Source of the DNA: a bacterium | Lineage (GTDB): Bacteria; Verrucomicrobiota; Verrucomicrobiia; Methylacidiphilales; Verrucolacustridaceae | Length of the DNA: 5,971 nucleotides | Assembly: GCA_009921985.1 (NCBI GenBank) | Contig: RFWS01000068.1 | Coordinates: 1-5,971, forward strand | Direction of reading: 5' to 3' | In this document: in pieces, positions 1-5,060 of the stretch | Position numbering within the stretch: the stretch's first letter is position 1 | Layout: each line of letters starts with the position of its first letter | Position numbers and translations under genes: made by a program | Notes under the pieces: generated by a model | What the model was told of the DNA's origin: nothing | Databases searched by the model: none | The model's input: only the letters and a program-made list of their open reading frames with translations

Positions 1-555
1 TCCCTTCCACCCCGATTGCTTTTCAAATGGAGTGTGTAAACGGTCATTCCGTTCTTTTTCGTGCCCAGCCGGGCCCCCAGAAAACCCCGCACCGGCCGAT
101 CCGGGGTGAGGGGTAACGAGTGAAAGCCCACCTCCCAAGACTCCCGGATCGGCACTTTGCTTAAGATGGCCACGTTCTGCACCGGCAGACCCTGATCCTC
201 GTCTCCTGCCCGCTGAAAGTTGGAAACCGACCGCCACGGATATTCCCGTGTCACCCGTCCCAACGCTTCCCGATCTACCACCTCTTGGACCAGAAGAAGG
301 TCTACCTCCATTTTTCGGATGATCTTTTTTGCCTCCGCTTCATGCCGAGAACGGTCAGCGGGGCTGGGCTCGGGCCGATTCCCTGGAAACCACTGAAGGT
401 TCCAGGTAGGTTGCCACGCTCTCTGGCAACCGACCGGGTTTTTCCAAAGCTGGTTGGCTCTGGCTGGGAGGCGGCAGAGGTAGCTCCGCCCAGCCAGCAC
501 CTCCCCCTCCCACCCCTAGGGCCCAGACGACCCCTAAAATGGGATGGATCCTCAT
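1..555 (-). pseudogene. Exported EEP-family (endonuclease/exonuclease/phosphatase) protein, frame-broken and partial at the left edge
   Basis: The minus strand encodes a protein of the Mg-dependent EEP fold (DNase I, exonuclease III and phosphodiesterase relatives). From ATG 555-553 it opens with a signal peptide (MRIHPILGVVWALGV..., likely cut after AGWA, about residue 23) and a Pro-rich stretch. Reading reaches SVAT at 411-409, then meets a direct ACCT-ACCT repeat. Removing one copy puts the next codons in the frame WNLQWFPGNRPEP..., which stays open for 134 codons to the edge. That frame carries family motifs: WNLQW (metal-binding Asn), DLLLVQEV (Glu metal ligand), QNVAILSKVPI and TVYTLHLKSNRGG (His). 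As given, translation stops at 357-355 after 66 residues. The catalytic C-terminal half (usually ending in SDH) lies outside the window. A TTG at 582 is a less likely start. The family call is firm; substrate is unknown. Whether the gene is dead or the read is wrong cannot be decided here. Confidence 0.8.
404..411 (-). repeat. 4-bp tandem duplication causing the EEP frameshift
   Basis: The plus strand reads AGGTAGGT (minus ACCTACCT). The upstream frame (signal peptide through SVAT) and the downstream frame (WNLQWFPG) join exactly if one 4-bp copy is removed, giving the SVATWNLQWFPG that EEP enzymes are expected to show. It is a +4 insertion, not a homopolymer error. Confidence 0.75.
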
Positions 556-638
556 AAAGGATATAACCCGCCTTTTCGCCAAAAGATGCGGTCATTTTTT
601 GAAAGCTGAGCCTATAAGCCCGGCCTCCTCCTAGTTTC

Positions 639-661
639 GGGGTCGGGGGTAGCCCCGCCCC
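639..661. other. Strong GC hairpin in the spacer between the EEP gene and tRNA-Leu
   Basis: GGGG (639-642), a bulged T, CGGGG (644-648), loop GTAG, CCCCG (653-657) and CCCC (658-661) form a 9-bp stem with one bulge. Neither strand has a T-run directly after it, so it is a poor intrinsic terminator. On the minus strand it would lie in the 5' leader of the EEP gene if transcription starts upstream of it. The rest of the spacer (596-715) shows no convincing promoter for either neighbour. Confidence 0.5.
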
Positions 662-715
662 TGAAAATAGCTTCCGCTGGCCGTTTGGTGCCCAAGGACT
701 AAGATGGGGAATACC

Positions 716-797
716 GGGCCTGTGGCGAAACTGGCAGACGCGACAGACTTAGGATCTGTTGGGGCAACCCATGGAGGTTCGAGTCCTCTCAGGCCCA
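716..797 (+). tRNA. tRNA-Leu, anticodon UAG
   Basis: A class II cloverleaf can be folded by eye. The acceptor stem is GGGCCTG (716-722) with CAGGCCC (790-796), followed by discriminator A797. The D-stem is GCG/CGC (725-727, 739-741). The anticodon stem is ACAGA/TCTGT (743-747, 755-759) around loop CTTAGGA, placing TAG at 750-752. There is a long variable arm (GGG...CCC, about 760-772), and a T-arm GGAGG-TTCGAGT-CCTCT (773-789). The long variable arm and A73 fit leucine identity. UAG can decode the CUN leucine codons. The 3' CCA is not encoded (ACTT follows), so a CCA-adding enzyme is needed. The porin start is only 53 bp downstream with no evident terminator between them. Confidence 0.95.
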
Positions 798-850
798 CTT
801 TTATTCACCCCCCTTGGAGACCCGCACGCACCCTTCAAGCTTAAGCCCAA

Positions 851-2424
851 ATGATCAGGGTTTTACAAAAATCCCTGCGTTGGGTTGTGCCCTGCGCATG
901 GTTTCTCCTGCCTTCCCCGCTTTGGGCAGTGGACGAGGAGACCGCCAAGACCATTTCCGACCTCAAAACCCAGGTTCAAGCCCTGATGGATGAGGTCAAA
1001 AAACTCAAAGACCAAGTGGCCAGCGGAAGCCCTCCCCCGGCCCGACTGAATCCTCCAGCTCTCGACGAAAAACCGGCGCCTCCCCCGGCATCCACCCCAG
1101 TCCCCATTCTGCCAACCAACGTCAACCTTCAGCCCACCATGGAACAGAATGTGGACGGCACCACGGAGACCGCCCCCACCGCCCAACAGGAAGGAAACAA
1201 GCTTTTGCCCCAACTCGATGTCTCGGAGAAAGGTCTGATCTTCCGCTCCAAGGACAACCAGCACTCCATCCGACTCGGGGGGCTGCTCCAGATCGATGAC
1301 CGTGAGTTTGTGGATCCAGGCACCTCCCAAGAATCTAAGTTTCTTCTGCGGCGGGCCCGTCCCGCCGCCTCCGGCTACTTCTATAACGACTGGAACTTCC
1401 GTTTTGCCCCGGAATTCGCCCTCTCCTCTCCCAATGCAATCAGCTACAGCACCACCATTGCTGACGCCGTCATCAATTATAAGCCGATGGAAGACGTGCA
1501 GGTACAGGCGGGCAAATACAAACCCCCGGTGGCCCTCGAACAGCTTGCGGATGACGCCTACCTCCCTTTTGCCGAACGGGCTCTTACCGCCAATCTTTCC
1601 CCTTCCCGGGATATCGGGGTCATGATCCACGGCCGCACCTTCGAAGAAAAACTTTCCTGGGCTGCCATGGTGGGAGCAGGGGCCCGCAACAACACCCTCA
1701 ACACCGGACTGGATTACGACACCGGCCCGGACGGTTATTTCCGCCTCTTCGCCCAGCCTTTTCTCAACGAAAAGGAGATTCCCGAGGCTCTCCATGGCCT
1801 TCGACTAGGCATCGGTGGAAGTGTTGGTTGGGCTTCCCAGTCCAGCGCCGGGACCAGTCAGCTTTTTCAGAACTACAGCACGGATGGCGGCAACAGCTTC
1901 TTCACCTTCCCCAGCGGGTTGAACGTCCAAGGGGAACATTGGCGCATCTCCCCCCAGCTCTACTACACCTACGGCCCTTTCGGCCTGTTGGGCGAATTCA
2001 TTGCGGAGAAGCAAGGGGTGAATACCGCTGGGATCCCCGGAACGTCCGGAGGTGGTTTCACCAATTACGAAACCACCGCCTGGAACGTCACCATGAACTT
2101 TATGCTTACCGGTGAGGATGCCACCTTGGACGGTATCGTTCCCCTGGAACCGGTGGATTTCAAAAATGGCCAGCTTGGAGCTTGGGAAACCTTCTTCCGG
2201 TACGACGGCATCGCCATCGGCGACAATGAGGCATGGGTGTCTCGGCCATCGACAACGCCACGGACGTGAACGGATTCTCCTGGGGCTTGAATTGGTACAT
2301 CAACCGGATCGTCCGGTTGGGACTTACCGTGGAATACAACGCTTTCACTGGCGGCGGCGGACAAAATACCGTGGCCGAAAACAACGAACTGGGCTTCATC
2401 ACCCGGTTACAAATCAAGTACTGA
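851..2424 (+). CDS. Phosphate-selective porin O/P-type outer-membrane protein, frameshifted near its C-terminus
   Basis: This is an outer-membrane beta-barrel porin resembling the OprO/OprP family. The signal peptide ends near PLWA-VDEE (about residue 27). A heptad-rich coiled coil spans about residues 29-57 (SDLKTQVQALMDEVKKLKDQ), as in trimeric porins, followed by a Pro-rich linker to about 90. The barrel starts around residue 128 and shows family-like segments: FLLRRARPAASGYF, VQVQAGKYKPPVALEQL, FAERALTANLSPSRDIG. The continuous ORF stops at 2269 (472 aa) with the unrelated tail RPSTTPRT. In the -1 frame from about 2242, SAIDNATDVNGFSWGLNWYI and the following strands continue to TGA 2424, ending RLQIKY with a terminal aromatic typical of barrel proteins. 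One lost nucleotide near 2237-2245 explains this, and the repaired protein is about 524 aa. No Shine-Dalgarno precedes ATG 851. Substrate is not readable; phosphate specificity is a family label only. Confidence 0.85.
2237..2245 (+). other. Inferred 1-nt deletion site in the porin gene
   Basis: Up to residue 464 (GDNEAWVS) the first frame looks like porin. From 2242 or 2245 the -1 frame (SAIDNATD...) does. A sequence such as TCT-TCG reduced to TCTCG would produce exactly this change. There is no slippery heptamer of the X XXY YYZ kind, so programmed frameshifting is not supported. Confidence 0.7.
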
Positions 2425-2432
2425 ATTTCGGA

Positions 2433-2993
2433 CTAGGGTTTGGATTCGGCTCGGGGAAATTTCTTTAACATCCGGCTTTTCGATTCACTTTCCATTTTTT
2501 CCCGTTTTTCCTGAAATTCCTTTCGCAGCGCTTGATCCATCCTCACCCGCTCACTCCAGTACATCCGGATAAATTCCTCCTCCTGGCCCGACCCTACTTT
2601 CAGCCCAAACTCCTTCGCCACCTCCAAGGCCTGTTTCCGGCAGATTTCCCTCACCTGATCAATCCTTTCTTCCAGGCGGGCCCGCTGGGCCTCATCCAGT
2701 GCTTGATAATTGGGCCATGCCCCCAGTTTTTCATGCAGCTTTTCCTTGGGCACCAAAGTCAAAGCAAGAATTTGCGCGAAACGCCCCTCATCGGGGGGTC
2801 CGGCCCAGAATTGGCCTTTCTCCCTACTGACCATCCCCCGCTTGGGGACGAACGGGGCATCCGGAATCCTCGGGGGTCGGGCCTTCACCTTTTTGATCTC
2901 CTTTGCCTGAGAAGTTAAATCTTCCTCAGTTTGCGCCAAGACAGGCGAGACCAGCATCCCCAACCCCACCAACGCCATCAGGATTTTTTTCAT
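2433..2993 (-). CDS. Exported helical protein of unknown function, third gene of the sigma operon
   Basis: I do not recognise a named family. The 186-aa product begins MKKILMALVGLGMLVSPVLA, a clear signal peptide with cleavage expected before QTEE, so it is probably periplasmic. After a basic, Pro-rich stretch (about 35-52) it is mostly charged helix: about 72-92, 98-130 and 136-175. It has one Cys (118), which makes disulfides within one chain impossible. Size, export and helical content recall periplasmic Spy/CpxP- or CnrX-like sensors, but no LTxxQ motif or metal-site pattern is evident, so that comparison is only suggestive. The start was chosen because ATG 2993-2991 overlaps the upstream stop as ATGA, implying translational coupling. 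An in-frame GTG at 3005 would add four residues. The gene converges on the porin gene with 8 bp between stop codons. Confidence 0.7.
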   Translation of the reverse strand: MKKILMALVGLGMLVSPVLAQTEEDLTSQAKEIKKVKARPPRIPDAPFVPKRGMVSREKGQFWAGPPDEGRFAQILALTLVPKEKLHEKLGAWPNYQALDEAQRARLEERIDQVREICRKQALEVAKEFGLKVGSGQEEEFIRMYWSERVRMDQALRKEFQEKREKMESESKSRMLKKFPRAESKP

Positions 2994-3313
2994 AGGCCCG
3001 CCCACCAGCGGTTCTCCTCATCCTGCTGCACCAGCGCGTCCAAGGCGGCAAAAACCTCCGCATCACTAATCTCCATCCCGGCTTTTGGCCGATCCCAAAT
3101 CACCCACGCCGCCACCAAGGCGGCTGCTCCCGCTGCCCAAACCCACCGCCACCCCACCCACCATGAGCGGCCTCCTTCCCGGACCTCCTCTTGGCGCAGA
3201 CGCGCCAGCGTCTTGGCCGCAAACCAGGCAGGAGCCCTGGGAGGGGATGCCTTGGCCAAAAGGGCCTCCAGCTCTTTTCCCAGATCCTCTTCGGATGACC
3301 ATTTTTTCTCCAT
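2990..3313 (-). CDS. Small single-pass membrane protein, likely anti-sigma factor
   Basis: The 107-aa product has a charged N-terminal cytoplasmic part (MEKKWSSEEDLGKELEALLA), then PAWFAAKTLARLRQEE. A Trp-rich transmembrane helix lies at about 52-73 (WVWAAGAAALVAAWVIW), followed by a short tail of about 33 residues (EISDAEVFAALDAL...). It starts 22 bp after the stop of the ECF sigma gene and overlaps the next gene by ATGA. Position, size and a cytoplasmic segment joined to one membrane helix are the usual form of an anti-sigma factor that holds the sigma at the membrane. The zinc motif HxxxCxxC of ZAS-type anti-sigmas is absent: the protein contains no Cys or His. The assignment therefore rests on context and topology. 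No Shine-Dalgarno is visible; the leader is TTTAATCCTTT. Confidence 0.75.
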   Translation of the reverse strand: MEKKWSSEEDLGKELEALLAKASPPRAPAWFAAKTLARLRQEEVREGGRSWWVGWRWVWAAGAAALVAAWVIWDRPKAGMEISDAEVFAALDALVQQDEENRWWAGL

Positions 3314-3335
3314 AAAGGATTAAACCACGATTTTC

Positions 3336-3932
3336 TTATTTGGATGCGCCCAAATATCCAGAAAGTTTCTTTTTGAGAGTTTCCCGGGCTCTGAACATCA
3401 ACGACTTAACGGCGGCCAGACTCATTCCCGTAATTTTTCCGATCTCCTCAAATTCCATCCCCTCATACTGCCGGAGATGCACCACCAGTCTCTGGTTTTC
3501 CGGCAACTCCGCGCAGGCCTCCTCCACGGCTCGCTCCAATTCCCGAAAAGACAACGCCTCCCCAGGGGTTCGGCCTGCAGGATCCGGCGCACGAGCCATG
3601 ATACTCTCCCCCGTTTCCTCATCCACCGGATCAGATCCATCAATATCCTTCCGTCGGGCCCGCTGGGCCGTCCGGGTGAAAACCAGGTTTCGCACCACCG
3701 TCATCAACCAAGTAGTGAATTTGGCCTCCGCCCGGTAGGTTGCCGCTGCCTTCCAGACCCTTAAAAAAACATCCTGCGCGATCTCCTCCACCTCTGGCCC
3801 GGATCCGCCCACCATCCTGGCCACGGTCCCATACACCCGGTCCTGATGCCGCTCGATTAGAATCCGAAACGCCTCCTCATCCCCGTTCCGGATTTGCCCC
3901 ATTAACTCCTCGTCACTCACCTCCGCCACCAT
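3336..3932 (-). CDS. ECF-type RNA polymerase sigma factor (sigma-70 family, RpoE-like)
   Basis: The 198-aa product has the two-domain ECF layout. Sigma region 2 covers about residues 15-93: DEEAFRILIERHQDRVYGTV, then EEIAQDVFLRVWKAAATYR, then FTTWLMTVVRNLVFTRTAQR, the core-binding and -10-recognition helices. A linker (about 94-124) contains GSDPVDEETGES. Region 4 covers about 127-193: ELPENQRLVVHLRQYEGMEF and EEIGKITGMSLAAVKSLMFR, the -35-recognition helix-turn-helix. There is no sigma 1.1 or region 3, so this is not a housekeeping sigma. It heads a minus-strand operon with the membrane protein and exported protein, a typical arrangement for signal-released envelope-stress sigmas. ATG 3932 has only a distant AGGA (about 13 nt upstream). 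The promoter must lie in the 121-bp spacer shared with yebC; autoregulation is common in the family but cannot be shown here. Confidence 0.95.
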   Translation of the reverse strand: MVAEVSDEELMGQIRNGDEEAFRILIERHQDRVYGTVARMVGGSGPEVEEIAQDVFLRVWKAAATYRAEAKFTTWLMTVVRNLVFTRTAQRARRKDIDGSDPVDEETGESIMARAPDPAGRTPGEALSFRELERAVEEACAELPENQRLVVHLRQYEGMEFEEIGKITGMSLAAVKSLMFRARETLKKKLSGYLGASK

Positions 3933-4053
3933 GACTGCAGATCATTCCTGATTTGAAGATCGGTGCAACGCTGACCTTGTCCGCCAAACCGCCGCCTCCA
4001 TAGCTCCGCTCCCAAACTCGACACCTCGCCCCCTTGCCATTCATTGTTGCAGC
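3933..4053. promoter_or_regulatory. Divergent spacer between the sigma operon and yebC
   Basis: These 121 bp separate two start codons facing away from each other, so both promoters are expected here. I cannot pick out a convincing -35/-10 pair in either direction. Neither start has a Shine-Dalgarno at normal spacing: yebC is preceded by CATTGTTGCAGC. The regulatory role is inferred from gene orientation alone. Confidence 0.4.
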
Positions 4054-4779
4054 ATGGCCGGCCACAGTCATTGGTCCAAAGTTAAACGAGCCAAGGGCGC
4101 TTCCGACGTCAAACGCGGGGCCCTTTTTTCCAAATTGGCCAAGGAAATCACCGTCGCCACCCGGCTTTCCGGGGGCGACCCCAACTTCAATCCCCGCCTC
4201 CGCACCGCCATTGCCGCCGCCCGGGCCGAATCCATGCCCGTCGACAACATTGACCGCGCCATCAAGAAGGGCACGGGGGAGTTGGAGGGTGGCGGATCCA
4301 TCGAGGAGATCACCTACGAAGGCTACGGCCCCGGCGGCGTCGCCCTGATGGTGGAGACCCAGACGGACAACAAAAACCGTACCGCCGCCGAAATCCGTCA
4401 CCTCTTCACCAAACACGGCGGGAACCTCGGCGGCTCCAACTCCGTTGCCTGGATGTTTCGGCGCAAGGGAGTCTTTCTTCTCGAAAACGCCAGCCCAGAC
4501 ACCGCCTTGGAGGCAACCCTCGACGCCGGGGCCGATGATGTCTGTCCCGCTGGCGACAACTCCACTGAGGTTGTCTGCCCTCCCGACAGGTTTGATGCCG
4601 TCGACAAGGCCCTGCGGACCAGGAATCTGATCCCTGCCGCCAGCCGCTTCATTTACGAACCGGAAAATCCAGCCCCCTCCCCTGATCCCGATACCTCCGC
4701 CAAAGTCGTCGCCCTCATTGACGATCTGGAAGACCACGATGACGTCCAAAATGTCTGGCCCAGTTGCGAACTCCGCTAA
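4054..4779 (+). CDS. yebC: YebC/TACO1-family transcription and translation factor
   Basis: The 241-aa product is full length for the family (usually about 240-250). It starts MAGHSHWSKVKRAKGASDVK with RGALFSKLAKEITVATRL, the conserved N-terminal domain. The signature NPRLRTAIAAARAESMPVDN (about 47-66) and IDRAIKKGTGE follow, then YEGYGPGGVALMVETQTDNK, NRTAAEIRHLFTKHGGNLG and SVAWMFRRKGVF, and finally EDHDDVQNVW at the C-terminus. YebC proteins were first described as DNA-binding regulators, some near ruvABC. More recent work on YebC/TACO1 supports a ribosome-associated role in easing stalls at proline-rich stretches. Which applies here cannot be read from the sequence, and no ruv gene is in view. 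The end, PSCELR, replaces the more usual N-(F/I)-(E/D)-type ending and may be a lineage variant. No Shine-Dalgarno is visible. Confidence 0.96.
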   Translation: MAGHSHWSKVKRAKGASDVKRGALFSKLAKEITVATRLSGGDPNFNPRLRTAIAAARAESMPVDNIDRAIKKGTGELEGGGSIEEITYEGYGPGGVALMVETQTDNKNRTAAEIRHLFTKHGGNLGGSNSVAWMFRRKGVFLLENASPDTALEATLDAGADDVCPAGDNSTEVVCPPDRFDAVDKALRTRNLIPAASRFIYEPENPAPSPDPDTSAKVVALIDDLEDHDDVQNVWPSCELR

Positions 4780-4810
4780 TTGTTGTTTTTTCCCCGCCAA
4801 GTAAGGAGCA

Positions 4811-4833
4811 GGGACCGTTTTTTCTAACGGCCC
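4811..4833. terminator. Weak hairpin between convergent yebC and thiS, possible shared terminator
   Basis: GGG (4811-4813), bulged A, CCGTT (4815-4819), loop TTTTCT, AACGG (4826-4830) and CCC (4831-4833) can form an 8-bp stem with one bulge. It sits in the 65-bp gap between the two facing stop codons, the right place for a bidirectional terminator. There is no U-tract immediately after the stem on either strand; the only nearby T-run (about 4781-4791) comes before it on the plus strand. Confidence 0.3.
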
Positions 4834-4844
4834 GCATCAAGACT

Positions 4845-5057
4845 TCAACCTCCCGCTACGACTCTGACAAATTCCAGGCGATCCCCATGCTCCACCTTTT
4901 CCTTTTCCCACTCTTGCCGTAGCAACGCCCGACCGTTCCTTTCCACCAAAACCGCGGCCGGAATCAGCTTCAGATCCCGGATCATCGCCGCCACCGTTTT
5001 GTGTGGATCGACCTGCCGGGCCTTGCCATTGGCAAAAACAGTGACTTTCGCGGCCAT
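4845..5057 (-). CDS. thiS: Sulfur-carrier protein ThiS
   Basis: The 70-aa product is a ubiquitin-like (beta-grasp) sulfur carrier. Its C-terminal Gly-Gly (VVAGG) is adenylylated by ThiF-type enzymes and turned into a thiocarboxylate that donates sulfur for the thiazole ring of thiamine, with ThiG and dehydroglycine. Typical ThiS features are visible: the opening strand KVTVFANGKARQV, the helix region KTVAAMIRDLKLIPAAVLVE, and RLEFVRVVAGG at the end. Length matches the family (about 65-70). ATG 5057 lies 3 nt after the thiH stop (TGA-GCC-ATG), so the two are almost certainly cotranscribed and probably coupled; no separate Shine-Dalgarno is seen. thiS comes after thiH here, with no thiG between them or following, so thiG and thiF must lie elsewhere. 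Confidence 0.93.
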   Translation of the reverse strand: MAAKVTVFANGKARQVDPHKTVAAMIRDLKLIPAAVLVERNGRALLRQEWEKEKVEHGDRLEFVRVVAGG

Positions 5058-5060
5058 GGC

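Noticed and set aside
302..595. 97-codon minus-strand frame starting at ATG 595
   Set aside because: It overlaps the EEP N-terminus in a third frame and matches neither the signal-peptide frame nor the catalytic-motif frame.
684..705. Promoter for tRNA-Leu (TTGGTG ... TAAGAT)
   Set aside because: The two hexamers are only 9 bp apart and each matches the sigma-70 consensus poorly.
863..1795. 310-codon open frame on the minus strand opposite the porin
   Set aside because: It has Gly/Val/Phe-rich low-information sequence with no motif. It is the antisense of a clearly recognisable porin and is explained by GC-rich codon use on the other strand.
2230..2250. Programmed -1 ribosomal frameshift in the porin
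   Set aside because: There is no slippery heptamer and no stable downstream structure was evident; a simple 1-nt deletion or base-call error explains the data better.
2233..2424. Separate small gene starting at ATG 2233
   Set aside because: The sequence is amphipathic beta-strand in character and ends in the porin-style aromatic; it is the displaced C-terminus of the porin, not an independent gene.
3913..4800. 295-codon open frame on the minus strand opposite yebC
   Set aside because: It is the antisense shadow of a full-length YebC gene and also runs across the sigma gene start and the divergent spacer; the translation is Gly-rich with no family resemblance.
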